Source of the DNA: Streptomyces sp. SW4
GTDB taxonomy: Bacteria; Actinomycetota; Actinomycetes; Streptomycetales; Streptomycetaceae
Reading direction: 5' to 3'
Length of the DNA stretch: 64,000 nt
Assembly (NCBI GenBank): GCA_003248315.1
Contig: QKWM01000001.1
Location: 496,001-560,000 of the forward strand
The position numbers and the translations under genes are program-made. Shown in pieces: positions 42,916-52,646 of the stretch (position 1 is its first letter; each line of letters opens with the position of its first letter). The notes beneath the pieces were generated by a model. The model did no database searches. It was given only the letters and a program-made list of their open reading frames with translations, and was not told the DNA's origin.

Positions 42916-43725
42916 TGAGCGGCTGGCTGCCCGCCGCGCCCTGCACGCCCGGCACCTGCGTGGAGGCCCGGCGGGACGCGGTCCGCGCCGCCCCCCGGGC
43001 CGTGCTGCGGCTCACGGCGGTGGCCCTGCTGCTCCTGGCCGGCATCGCGCTGTCCCCGCTCGGCGCCCGGATCCCGGCCGCCCTGGTCCGGCGGTGGTGC
43101 CTGTGGATCGTGCGGGCGGCGGGGGTCCGGGTGCGGATCACCGGCGCCGCCCGCCCGCCGGCGGGCTGCTGCTCGTCGCCAACCACGTGTCGTGGCTGGA
43201 CGTCCCGCTGCTCGCCGCGGTCCGTCCGGCCCGGATGCTCGCCAAGACCGAGATCCGGCGGTGGCCGGTCGCGGGGCGGCTCGCGGCGCGCGGCGGCGCC
43301 CTGTTCATCGAGCGGGACCGGCTGCGTGCCCTGCCCGGCACCGTGGCCCGCATCGCGCGGGTGCTGCGCGCGGCGGCGCGGTCGCGGTCTTCCCGGAGGG
43401 CAGCACCTGGTGCGGACGCGCCGGCGGAACCTTCCGCCGGGCCGTCTTCCAGGCCGCCCTGGACGCCGGCGTCCCCGTCCAGCCGGTGCGCATCCGCTAC
43501 CTGACCGCCCGGCGCTCGCTCAGCACCGCGCCCGCGTTCGTCGGCGACGACACGCTGCTCGCGTCGCTGTGGCGGGTGGCCTCGGCCCGCGGGGTCGTGG
43601 CCGAGGTGCGGGTCTGCGCCGCGATACCGCCGGGCGCGCACCGCGACCGCCGTGCCCTCGCGCGCGCGGCGCAGCCGGAAAATCATGGGTCATTTGTGGC
43701 CTGTGGGCCGTTTTCGTGCCATTGA
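42915..43725 (+). CDS. olsA: OlsA-like lysophospholipid/ornithine O-acyltransferase (PlsC family)
   Basis: This membrane acyltransferase should finish ornithine lipid synthesis. A hydrophobic anchor AVLRLTAVALLLLAGIALS is followed by the PlsC motifs: LLLVANHVSWLDVPLL (NHxxxxD), FIERDRLRALP and AVFPEGSTWCGRAGGTF (FPEGS). Breaks near 43160 and 43380 lie beside these motifs. Translation is coupled to olsB. A role in ordinary phosphatidic acid synthesis is the main alternative. Confidence 0.83.
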
Positions 43726-43771
43726 TGCGGAAAACCGGAGAGAAGGCACTCCGGAAGGAGGGTGATGCCAG

Positions 43772-44682
43772 ATGATCACCCGCGACGAGATCCCCACCGT
43801 GCTGGACCATCCCGTCTACGACGGCGACGGCAACAAGATCGGCGAGGCGAAGCACGTCTTCTTCGACGACGTGACCGGCAACCCGAGTGGGTCAGCGTCA
43901 AGACCGGCCTGTTCGGGTCCAGCGAGTCCTTCGTACCCATCCGCGACGCGGCCGTGGTGCAGGACCACCTCGAGGTCCCCTACGCCAAGGACAAGGTCAA
44001 GGGCGCCCCGCACGTCGACGTCGACTCGGGCGGGCACCTCTCGGTGAGCGAGGAGCACCGGCTGTACGACTACTACGGCATCAACTGGGACAGCGTGCTG
44101 TCCGAGGCCGAGCGGTCCGGCGACGGCGGGCGCGCGGCGGACACCGGCGGCACCACGGGCACGGACACGTCCACCGGCATGGCCGCCGGAACCGGCACGG
44201 CCGCGGCGGCCGGGACGGCGGGCCTGGCGGGCACGGCGGCCGGCGCCGCGGGACGCCGGGGCGAGCAGGACCGCACCGGCATGGGCACCGACGACGCCAT
44301 GACCCGCTCCGAGGAGCAGATGCACGTCGGAGTCGAACGGCGCGAGTCCGGCCGGGCCCGGCTGCGCAAGTACGTGGTCACCGAGGAGGTCGAGCAGACC
44401 GTGCCCGTGCGCCACGAGGAGGTGCGCGTCGAACGCGAGCCGATCACCGAGGAGAACCGGGACGCCGCGCTCTCCGGCCCCGAGATCAGCGAGGCCGAGC
44501 ACGAGGTCACGCTGCACGAGGAGCGCCCGGTCGTGGAGACCGAGGCGGTGCCCGTGGAACGCGTGCGGATGACCACCGAGGAGCACGTCGAGGACGAGAC
44601 CGTCCGCGGCCAGGTCCGCAAGGAGCGCATCGAGGCGGAGGGCGTCGAGGGGGAGACGCCGCGCCGGCCGGGCCGCGAGTGA
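43772..44682 (+). CDS. PRC-barrel / DUF2382 protein
   Basis: This is a two-domain stress-associated protein of unknown function. The N-terminal PRC-barrel (residues about 1-115) reads [20 protein letters not shown] and, after a break near 43885, [20 protein letters not shown] Gly/Thr/Ala-rich linker is followed by a DUF2382 domain with [19 protein letters not shown] then [12 protein letters not shown] and [18 protein letters not shown]. The highly acidic C-terminus is typical. It is convergent with the UvrA-like gene. Confidence 0.87.
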
Positions 44683-44766
44683 CCCCGCGCCCGCCCGCGG
44701 GCGCCGGCCGGCCGCACCGCGCCGGCCCCGCGCGCCGCACCGGCGGTCCCCCGGGCCGCCCGCCAG

Positions 44767-47106
44767 TCACCGGCGGCGGCGTCCGCCAGCGCCCGCGCCA
44801 GGTAGGGCGCCGTCCTGCTGCCCGCCGCACCGGCCACCACGGCCGGGGGCCCGCCGCGACGACGCGGCCGCCCGCGTCGCCGCCGCCGGGGCCCAGGTCG
44901 ATCACCCAGTCCGCGCCGGCGACCACGGACATGTCGTGCTCGACCACGACCACCGTGTTGCCGGTGTCGGCCAGATGGTGCAACTGCCGCATGAGGACCG
45001 TGACGTCCGCCGGGTGCAGACCGGTCGTCGGCTCGTCCAGCAGGTACAGGGTGTGGCCCCGGCGGCCCCGCTGCAGCTCGCTCGCCAGCTTGATGCGCTG
45101 CGCCTCCCCGCCGGACAGCTCGGTCGCCGGCTGTCCGAGCCGCAGATAGCCCAGGCCCACGTCCAGCAGGGTGCCGAGACTGCGCGCCGCGGCGGGAACG
45201 TCCGCGAAGAACTCCGCCGCGCCCTCCACCGTCAGGTCCAGCACCTCGGCGATGTTCCGCCCCCGGTACGTCACCTGGAGCGTCTCGGGTTGTAGCGCGC
45301 ACCGGCGCAGTCCGGGCACGGCGCGTACGTACTGGGCAGGAACAGCAGCTCCACGCTGACGAAGCCCTCGCCCTGGCAGGTCTCGCAGCGCCCTCCCGCG
45401 ACGTTGAAGGAGAAACGGCCCACGCCGTATCCGCGGTCCCGGGCCGCGTCGGTGCCCGCGAACGCCTTGCGCACCACGTCGAACAGCCCCGTGTACGTGG
45501 CCAGGTTGGAGCGCGGGGTCCGCCCGATGGGCTTCTGGTCCACGGAGACCAGCCGCCCCACGCCCGGCAGGTCCGCGGTGATCTCCCCGACCAGCGTGGA
45601 CTTCCCGGACCCCGAGACCCCGGTGACCGCGGTGAGGACGCCGAGCGGGAACTGCGCGGTCACCCCGCGCAGGTTGTGCCGCGTCACCGGGCCGACCGTC
45701 AGCGTGCCGCGCGGGTGCGCGGCTCACGGGCGGGGGCGGGGAGCGGTCGAACAGGTACCGGGCCGTCAGGGAGTCCTCCACCCCGGCCAGGCCGTCCGGC
45801 GGCCCGCTGTACAGCACCCGCCCGCCGTGCTCGCCCGCCCGGGGCCGACGTCCACGATCCAGTCGGCGCCCCGGACCACGTCCAGGTGGTGCTCCACCAC
45901 GAACACCGAGTTGCCCGCGGCCTTCAGCCGTTCCAGCACCGTCAGCAGCGCCTCCGTGTCCGCCGGGTGCAGCCCGGCCGACGGCTCGTCCAGCACGTAC
46001 ACCACCCCGAACAGCCCGGAGCGCAGCTGCGTCGCGAGGCGCAGCCGCTGCAGCTCGCCCGCGGAGAGGGTGGGCGCCGGACGGTCCAGGCTCAGATAGC
46101 CGAGGCCCAGCTCCACGACGGGTGCGATGCGGGAGGTCAGGTCGGCGGTGAGTACCCGCGCCGTCTCCCCTTCGGCCGGCAGCAGCGCGGGCAGTTCGGC
46201 GAGCGGCAGGGCGGCCAGCTCGGCGATCGTCCGGCCGCCGACCGTCACGGCCAGTGCCTCCGGCCGCAGCCGGCTGCCGCCGCAGGCCGGGCAGGGCGCG
46301 CTGGTGAGGAAGCGTTCCGCCTTGGCGCGCAGCGTCGCGCTCCTGGACTCGGCGAACGTCTTCATCACATACCGGCGGGCGCTCATGTACGTGCCCTGGT
46401 AGGGGCGCTGGATCCGCCCGGCCTCCCGCACCGGGTGCACGGTGACGACCGGCTGCTCGTCGGTGAACAGGATCCACTGACGCTGCTCGGCCGGCAGCTC
46501 GCGCCAGGGCCGGTCGACGTCGTGTCCGAGGGTGTCGAGCACGTCGCGCAGGTTCTTGCCCTGCCAGGCGCCCGGCCAGGCGGCGATCGCCCCTTCGCGG
46601 ATCGACAGCGACGGGTCCGGGACCAGCAGCTCCTCCGTGGTCCGGTGCACCCGGCCCAGCCCGTGGCACTCCGGGCACGCCCCCGCCGCCGTGTTCGGCG
46701 AGAACGCGTCGGAGTCGAGCGGCTGCGCGCCCGGTGGGTAGGTCCCCGCCCGGGAGAACAGCATCCGCAGCGAGTTCGACAGGTTGGTGACCGTGCCGAC
46801 GGACGAGCGGGAGGTCGGCGCGGCCCGGCGCTGCTGGAGCGACACGGCCGGCGGCAGCCCGGTGATCTCGCCGACCTTCGGGGCGCCGACCTGGTGGATC
46901 AGCCGGCGCGCGTACGGCGCGACCGACTCGAAGTACCGGCGCTGCGCCTCGGCGTACACGGTGCCGAACGCCAGCGACGACTTGCCCGAGCCGGAGACGC
47001 CGGTGAACACGGCCACCACGTCCCTCGGGATGTCGACGTCGACGCCGCGCAGGTTGTGCTCACGGGCGCCGCGGACACGGACGTACGGGTCGTGGGGCTG
47101 GTGCAT
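44767..47106 (-). CDS. Short UvrA paralogue (UvrB-binding region absent)
   Basis: This ABC-type DNA-damage ATPase of about 770 residues has two UvrA half-sites. The first has [20 protein letters not shown] (Walker A), zinc motifs CPECHGLG and CPACGGSRL, the signature [12 protein letters not shown] and [13 protein letters not shown]. The second has [48 protein letters not shown] and [13 protein letters not shown]. The segment between the first signature region and the zinc motif is too short to hold the UvrB-binding domain, so it is a UvrA2-like paralogue. Breaks near 45842, 45715, 45290 and 44850 make the C-terminal end uncertain. It may serve drug or DNA-adduct resistance. Confidence 0.82.
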
Positions 47107-47168
47107 CGCGGGCTCCGGGCGGTACGGGGCGGACGAGCCCCGTGACGGGGCGGACAAACCCCGTGATT

Positions 47169-48176
47169 CTACGCGCCGGCGCCGGTGAAGATCCGCGCGA
47201 GCCGCCGGTGGGAGTCCAGCAGCGCCTCACGGTCGTAGGTGCTGGTGGTGACCAGGACCTCCTGCGCCTCCGTCTCCTTCAGCAGCGTCTCGAGCGCGTC
47301 GGCGACCTGCTCCTCCGTCCCGGCGATGTGGCCGGCGAGCCCCGACTCGTAGAAGCCGCGCTCCTTGTCCGTCATGGCGCGGGTCTCGACGGCCTCCGCG
47401 GGCGGGAGCGCCGGGAACGAGCCGTGGGTGCGCGAGTACGCCATCGACCAGGCCTCCGGGACCAGCAGCCGCCGCGCGGCCTCGGGGGTCGCGGCCACGG
47501 CCACCGTGCCGGACACCACCACATAGGGCTCGCTCGCCCACGCCGAGGGGCGGAAACCCGCGCGGTAGCGCTCGATGCCGCGCAGCATCCGGTCCCGGTC
47601 GCGCAGGTCGCCGATGACCATCGGCAGACCCGCCCGGGCGGCGACGGCCGCGCCCTCGCCCATCGCCAGCACGAACGGCGGCACCGCCAGCCCCTCCGCC
47701 GGACGGGCGTGCACGCCCGTCGGGGAGGTGCCGGCGAACCAGCCGAGCAGCTCCCCCAGTTGCTCCTCGAAGCGGTCGGCGGCGTCCTTCTCGCGGCCGA
47801 GGGCCCTGCGGACCCCGTCGGTGAACCCCACGGAGCGGCCCAGGCCCATGTCGACGCGTCCCGGGAACAGCGACTCCAGCACGCCGAACTGCTCGGCCAC
47901 GACGAGCGGCTGGTGGTTCGGCAGCATCACGCCGCCGGTGCCGACCCGGATCGTGCGGGTCGCGGCGGCCACCGCGGCGGCCAGCACCGTCGGCGCCGAA
48001 CCGGCCACCCCGGGCACGCCGTGGTGCTCCGAGACCCAGAACCGGTGGTAGCCGAGCCGTTCCGCCTCCTGGGCCAGCGCCACGGTGTCGCGCAGCGCCT
48101 CGGCGGGCGGGTGCCCCTCGCGGGTGCGGGAGCGGTCGAGGACGGAGAAGCGGGTCCGGGAGGTCGAGGAGGTCAC
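47169..48176 (-). CDS. LLM-class flavin-dependent oxidoreductase
   Basis: This intact 335-residue enzyme has the luciferase-like TIM barrel. Features are FSVLDRSRTREGHPPAEALR, LGYHRFWVSEHHGVPGVAGS (family signature with HH), TRTIRVGTGGVMLPNHQPLV and SLFPGRVDMGLGRSVGF. This subgroup contains FMN-dependent alkanal monooxygenase-like proteins of unknown substrate. The next gene on its strand is the UvrA-like gene, 63 bases on. Confidence 0.88.
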   Translation of the reverse strand: MTSSTSRTRFSVLDRSRTREGHPPAEALRDTVALAQEAERLGYHRFWVSEHHGVPGVAGSAPTVLAAAVAAATRTIRVGTGGVMLPNHQPLVVAEQFGVLESLFPGRVDMGLGRSVGFTDGVRRALGREKDAADRFEEQLGELLGWFAGTSPTGVHARPAEGLAVPPFVLAMGEGAAVAARAGLPMVIGDLRDRDRMLRGIERYRAGFRPSAWASEPYVVVSGTVAVAATPEAARRLLVPEAWSMAYSRTHGSFPALPPAEAVETRAMTDKERGFYESGLAGHIAGTEEQVADALETLLKETEAQEVLVTTSTYDREALLDSHRRLARIFTGAGA

Positions 48177-48218
48177 ACGGGGTTCAACGCCTCGCCGCCC
48201 GCGGCATTCCCGCGCCGG

Positions 48219-48388
48219 TCAGTCGCCGGGGCGCAGCAGTCCGCGCTCGTAGGCCTTCACCAGGTGCTGCGGCACGAGGTGGCGGACGCCGTCGACGGTG
48301 ACCGGGACGAGTGCGGGCACGGAGGCCTTCCACTGGCCCGGCGGTGCCGGGTGTTGCTGCGGGACATCTTGCGCTTGGGGACGGCCAT
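48219..48388 (-). CDS. rpmF: 50S ribosomal protein L32, zinc-free form
   Basis: MAVPKRKMSRSNTRHRRA is the L32 N-terminus; after one break near 48337 it continues WKASVPALVPVTVDGVRHLV then PQHLVKAYERGLLRPGD, giving 56 residues. The four cysteines of the zinc ribbon in the usual L32 are absent, so this is the C-minus paralogue. In Streptomyces and other bacteria such forms replace the zinc-containing protein during zinc shortage under Zur control. A Zur-box-like sequence lies about 49 bases upstream. The ORF is short and was recognised by sequence. Confidence 0.88.
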
Positions 48389-48436
48389 GGGATTCCTTCT
48401 CGTGTCGCTCGGCTCGCTGACCGCCGAGACGCTACA

Positions 48437-48451
48437 TGAAAATGGATCCCA
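48437..48451. promoter_or_regulatory. Zur-box-like operator upstream of rpmF
   Basis: TGAAAATGGATCCCA matches 11 of 15 positions of the Streptomyces Zur box TGAAAATGATTTTCA, with a perfect left half. It is the only AT-rich stretch between rpmF and the divergent HAD gene and is placed to block rpmF transcription when zinc is sufficient. The site also lies 69 bases before the HAD gene start. Confidence 0.6.
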
Positions 48452-48519
48452 TTAACAACTGGGCCCTCGCCCGTCGATGGCCCCGGGCTGCCGTGCGCGG
48501 GGCGCTCTATGGTGGGTGC

Positions 48520-49011
48520 GTGACCGAGAGCAGCAAGCGCCCGCTGGCCGTGTTCGACCTGGACAACACCCTCGCGGACACCGCGCACCGGCAGCGGTTC
48601 CTGGAGCGCAGGCCCCGTGACTGGGACGGCTTCTTCGCCGCCGCGCCGCAGGACCCGCCGCTGCCCGAGGGGGTGGCGCTGGTCCACGAGAGCGCGCGGG
48701 AGTGCGAGGTCGTGTACCTGACGGGCCGGCCCGAGCGCTGCCGGCGCGACACGCTCGACTGGCTCGCCGCGCAGGGGCTGCCCGAGGGCCGGGTCCACAT
48801 GCGGCGCGACAGCGACCGCAGGCCCGCCCGGCGCACCAAGCTGGAGATCCTGGCCCGGCTCGCCCGCACCCGCGAGATCCGGGTGGTCGTGGACGACGAC
48901 GAGCTGGTCTGCGAGGACGCCGAACGGGCGGGATTCACCGTCGTGCGGGCGCGCTGGGCGGCGCAGTCGGCGGCGCTGAAGGTCGCGCAGGAGCGCGAGG
49001 GGCGTACCTGA
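48520..49011 (+). CDS. HAD-fold phosphatase domain protein (polynucleotide kinase 3'-phosphatase-like)
   Basis: This intact small protein of 163 residues has the HAD motifs: AVFDLDNTLADTAHRQRFL (DxDxT), VVYLTGRPERCRRDTLDWL (motif II), RTKLEILARL (lysine, motif III) and IRVVVDDDELVCEDAERAGF (motif IV). The short form resembles the phosphatase half of T4-type polynucleotide kinase. The GTG start gives VTESSKRPLAVFDLDNT; an upstream ATG inside the Zur-like element is unlikely. The substrate is unknown. Confidence 0.83.
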   Translation: MTESSKRPLAVFDLDNTLADTAHRQRFLERRPRDWDGFFAAAPQDPPLPEGVALVHESARECEVVYLTGRPERCRRDTLDWLAAQGLPEGRVHMRRDSDRRPARRTKLEILARLARTREIRVVVDDDELVCEDAERAGFTVVRARWAAQSAALKVAQEREGRT

Positions 49012-49052
49012 CCGGTCCGGGCGCCCGGCCGCGGTGACGTCGCCGGCCGGCG

Positions 49053-49268
49053 TCAGTCGGAGTCCTCCAGGCGGAAGCCCACCTTCAGGCCGACCTGCCA
49101 GTGGGCGATGCGCCCCTCCTCGATCTGGCCCCGCACCTGGGTCACCTCGAACCAGTCCAGGTTCCGCAGGGTCTGCGAGGCGCGGGAGATGCCGTTGCGG
49201 ACGGCCTGGTCCACCCCGTCGGGCGAGGTGCCGACGATCTCCGTGACCCGGTAGGTGTGGTTCGACAT
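49053..49268 (-). CDS. Dodecin
   Basis: This intact 71-residue protein has the dodecin sequence pattern: HTYRVTEIVGTSPDGVDQAV, NGISRASQTLRNLDWFEVTQ then VRGQIEEGRIAHWQVGLKVG and FRLED. Dodecins form hollow dodecamers that store flavin or coenzyme A. The Trp in NLDWFEV is in the position that stacks with flavin in known dodecins. It is convergent with the HAD gene. Confidence 0.92.
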   Translation of the reverse strand: MSNHTYRVTEIVGTSPDGVDQAVRNGISRASQTLRNLDWFEVTQVRGQIEEGRIAHWQVGLKVGFRLEDSD

Positions 49269-49402
49269 GCGGGTGCTCCTCTCCGCGGTGACGACGGCGT
49301 CACGCGTGGTGCGTGTCACTCCACCGTGCCCCAAGGCGTGCCGGAGCGCGAGATGTCCCGAATCCGGCGGACTCCCTCCCCGGTACCCCTTGACCTCCGC
49401 AT

Positions 49403-49414
49403 TGGTCCATACCA
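49403..49414. promoter_or_regulatory. DasR-like operator upstream of the DasA-like gene
   Basis: The sequence attggtccataccaaaat holds TGGTccatACCA with symmetric flanks (TTGGT...ACCAA). DasR sites have the core TGGTCTAGACCA with the same 4-base spacing. It lies 122 bases upstream of a gene that closely resembles dasA, the chitobiose-binding protein known to be a DasR target. Confidence 0.62.
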
Positions 49415-49536
49415 AAATCCAGCACACCCGTACGAGCCACGCGCCCCGCGTGCTCGTCCCCCCACGTCGGGTCTCCCTCGCCGTGCCGGACGCCCCGGCC
49501 GCGGCCCCCTGTCCGCCAGACAGAACAGGACCCCCC

Positions 49537-50797
49537 GTGAGACGTCGCCGCCTGCTCGCCCTCGTCTGCGCGTCCGCCACCCTCCTCGGTGGCTGCGGCC
49601 TGGTGCCGCAGGACGGACCGCAGCGGCGCACCGTGACCCTGTGGCTGATGAAGGACAGCGCGTCGCAGGACTTCCAGCGCCGGTTCACCGAGGAGTTCGA
49701 GCGCACCCACCCCGGCCTCGACCTCGACATCCGCATCCAGGAGTGGACCGGCATCGGCGAGAAGGTGCAGGCCGCGCTGAAGGGGGACGGCAGCGACGGA
49801 CCCGACGTCATCGAGGTCGGCAACACCCAGGTCGCGCAGTACGCCGAGGGCGGCCGGCTGCTCGACCTGACCCTGGAGTCGATGCGGGACTGGGACATGC
49901 GCGACTGGCTGCCCGGCCTCGCCCAGCCCGGCGAGTTCCTGTCCCAGCAGTACGGCATCCCCTGGTACGCCGCCAACCGCGTGGTCATCTACCGCAAGGA
50001 CCTCTTCGCACGGGCCGGCGTCACCGGGCCGCCGCGCACCCGGCAGGAGTGGCTGGAGATCACCGAACGCCTCGACACCGGCGGCACCCAGGGCATCTAC
50101 CTGGCCGGACAGGACTGGTACACCCTCTCCGGCTTCATCTGGGACGAGGGCGGCGACCTGGCCGTGCAGCGCGGCCCGGTCTGGGAGGGCGCGCTGCACA
50201 CCCCGGCCGCGCTGCGCGGCATGGACTTCTACCGCCAACTCCAGGCGCTCGGCGACGGACCGGTCGCCGCGGACGAGGAACACCCGCCGCAGGCCGGGGT
50301 GTTCGCCGGCGGCGAGGTCGCGCAGATCGTGGCCGTCCCCGCCTCGCCCGGGCCGTCGTCCGGCAGAACCCGGGGCTGAAGGGCAAGCTCGGCTTCTTCC
50401 CCGTGCCCGGCAAGTCCGCCGGCCGGCCCGGTGCCGTGTTCACCGGCGGCTCCGACCTCGTCGTGCCGAAGAACAGCGACGAGCGGGAGGCCGCGGTCGC
50501 CGTGGTCGAGGCGCTCACCGGGAAGAAGTGGAACACCGACCTGGCCCGCACGATGAACTACGTCCCCAACAAGAAGTCGCTCGCCGGGGCGGTGGCCGCC
50601 GAGGAGGGGTCGCGGCGATGGCGGCCGGCGCCGCGCAGGGCCGGGCCACACCCGCGACGCCTCTGTGGGGCAGGGTGGAGGCCGACAACCCGATCAAGAA
50701 CTACATGACGCAGGTGCTCACCGGTTCCGACCCCGAGACCGCGGCCCGCCGCGCCTCCGAACGCATCACCGCGCTCCTCGACCCCGACGCGGAATGA
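49537..50797 (+). CDS. DasA-like sugar-binding lipoprotein, no linked permeases
   Basis: This is an extracellular solute-binding lipoprotein of about 420 residues with signal and lipobox ATLLGGC. The mature protein resembles DasA, the N,N'-diacetylchitobiose receptor of Streptomyces: VTLWLMKDSASQDFQRRFTE, IQEWTGIGEKVQAALKGDG, GPDVIEVGNTQVAQYAEGG, QQYGIPWYAANRVVIYRKDL, IYLAGQDWYTLSGFIWDEGG, FTGGSDLVVPKNSDE and the end NPIKNYMTQVLTGSDPE. Breaks near 50343 and 50610. No permease or ATPase is adjacent, so it probably feeds a transporter encoded elsewhere. A DasR-like operator supports an aminosugar ligand. The GTG start lies after ggacccccc. Confidence 0.85.
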
Positions 50798-50803
50798 GCC
50801 CTC

Positions 50804-50833
50804 CCCGGAGGGACCGTCGACGGTCCCTCCGGG
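50804..50833. terminator. Bidirectional terminator between DasA-like gene and egtD
   Basis: A perfect stem ccggagggaccg / cggtccctccgg (50805-50816, 50821-50832) with tcga loop, extended by one pair, lies 7 bases past one stop and 53 bases before the other. Confidence 0.85.
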
Positions 50834-50885
50834 AGTTCCGCAACCGGCCCCCGGGCGTGCGCCCGGCGCACGGCCGGCCCGTCGG

Positions 50886-51847
50886 TCAGCGGGCCACGCT
50901 CAGGGACAGCGCGAAGCGGTCCTCGCCGTCCGTCCACCAGTGGGCCGGTTCCAGGCCCGCCGCGGCCAGTTCGCCCTCCACGCCCTCCCGGCGGAACTTG
51001 GCCGACACCTCGGTGCGCAGCTCCTCGCCCGCGGCGAAGTCCACGGCCAGGTCGAGCGCCTGGATCTTCACCGTCTGGTCCGTCCGCGAGCGCAGCCGCA
51101 TCTCGATCCACTCCCGCCGGGCGTCCCACAGCGCCACGTGGTCGAACGCCGCGAGGTCGAAGTCGGCGCCCAGCTCCCGGTTGATCACGGCCAGGACGTT
51201 CTTGTCGAACGCGGCGGTCACCCCGGCCGCGTCGTCGTACGCCCGGACCAGCACCGCTTCGTCCTTCACCAGGTCGGCACCGAGCAGCAGCGCGTCACCG
51301 GGGTCGAGCACGGCCCGTACGGAGGCCAGGAACGCGGCGCGCTCCGCGGGCAGCAGGTTGCCGATCGTGCCGCCGAGGAACGCCAGCAGCCGGGCCCCGG
51401 GGTGTCCGGCAGCGTGAGCCCCGCGGTGAAGTCGGCGATCAGCGCGTGCACGTCCAGGCCGGGCCGCTCGGCGGTCAGCGCCCGCCCGGCCTGGACCAGG
51501 GCGCTCTCGCTGACGTCGACCGGCACATAGCCGCGCAGCTGCGTCAGCGCGTCCAGCAGATGCCGGGTCTTGTCCGAGGAGCCGGAGCCCAGCTCCACCA
51601 GCGTGCGGGCGCCGGTCGCCGCGGCGACGTCGCCGGCGCGGGCGATGAGGATCTCCCGCTCGGCCCGGGTCGGGTAGTACTCGGGCAGCGTGGTGATCTC
51701 GTCGAACAGCTCGCTGCCGCGCGCGTCGTAGAACCACTTCGGCGGCAGCGTCTTCGGCGTGCCGGTCAGGCCCGCCAGGACGTCGGCGCGCAGGGCGGCG
51801 TCCGCGGCGTCCTCGGGCAGCGTGCGGGTGAGACGGAACGGGCTCAC
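50886..51847 (-). CDS. egtD: L-histidine N-alpha-methyltransferase
   Basis: This enzyme trimethylates histidine to hercynine, the first committed step of ergothioneine synthesis. It has [20 protein letters not shown] then [14 protein letters not shown], the SAM site [42 protein letters not shown] and [14 protein letters not shown]. One break near 51400. The GTG start overlaps the egtC stop (GTGA), so it is the last gene of the egtA-B-C-D operon. Confidence 0.93.
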
Positions 51848-52646
51848 GGGCGGTGCTCCTTCGCGGCGGTGGGGGCGGGCGGCTCGTCGGGCACCGGTGG
51901 CTGTGCCTTCAGCGGGGTGAGCAGCACGTCCGTGCGGCTCGCCACCAGCAGGGTGCGGTCGGGCACCTCCCGCCAGCGCGGATCGTCGTCGTAGGGCTCG
52001 GAGGCGACGGCGGTGCCGCCCTCCGGCCGGGTCAGGTACCACAGGGTGTCGCCCCAGGCGGTCGCGGTGATCGTCCCGCCGTCGGTGAGCAGCAGGTTGA
52101 GCCGGGAGCCGGGGCCGCCGCGGCGACCTCCAGGACCGTGTCGGCGAGCGCCTCGCCCCCCGTGTCGCCGGCCCGCAGCCGGTTCAGCACCAGCGCCCAC
52201 ACGAATGCCGAGTCGTTGCGGGCCTCCAGCGTCAGCAGCTCCTCCGCGGGCAGCGACCGGACCAGCCCGGACAGCGAGCCGGGCCACTCGGCCACGGCGC
52301 CGTTGTGACTGAACAGCCAGCTCCCGGCGGCGAACGGCGCGGCCGCGGCCTCCGCGTCCGCGCCCGCCAGGGTCGCGTCGCGCACCGCGCCGAGCAGCGC
52401 CGTCGTGCGCACCACCCGGGCGAGGTCGGCGAAGGACTGGTCCGCCCAGACCGGGCCGGCCCTGCGGTACCGGGCCGGCACCGGGTCGCCCGCGGCGTAC
52501 CAGCCCACGCCGAAACCGTCGGCGTTGACGGTGCCGTACCGCTGCCGCCGGGGCGCCCACGACTGCCGGTACAGACCGTGCGGGGGCGTCACCAGCAGCC
52601 TGCCCAGCGGCTCCTCGGGCCCCACGTACGCGAGGTGACGGCACAT
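51844..52646 (-). CDS. egtC: Gamma-glutamyl-hercynylcysteine sulfoxide hydrolase
   Basis: This is a class II glutamine-amidotransferase-fold hydrolase that removes the glutamyl group. The Cys nucleophile is residue 2 ([19 protein letters not shown]), followed by [13 protein letters not shown], the [10 protein letters not shown] region (glutamate binding) and [14 protein letters not shown]. One break near 52117. Start and stop overlap the neighbouring egt genes (TGATG, GTGA). Confidence 0.92.

Noticed and set aside
45676..47145. Long plus-strand open frame opposite the UvrA-like gene
   Set aside because: High GC leaves antisense frames open. Composition is Arg/Gln/Gly-rich without family motifs, while the minus strand encodes clear UvrA motifs.
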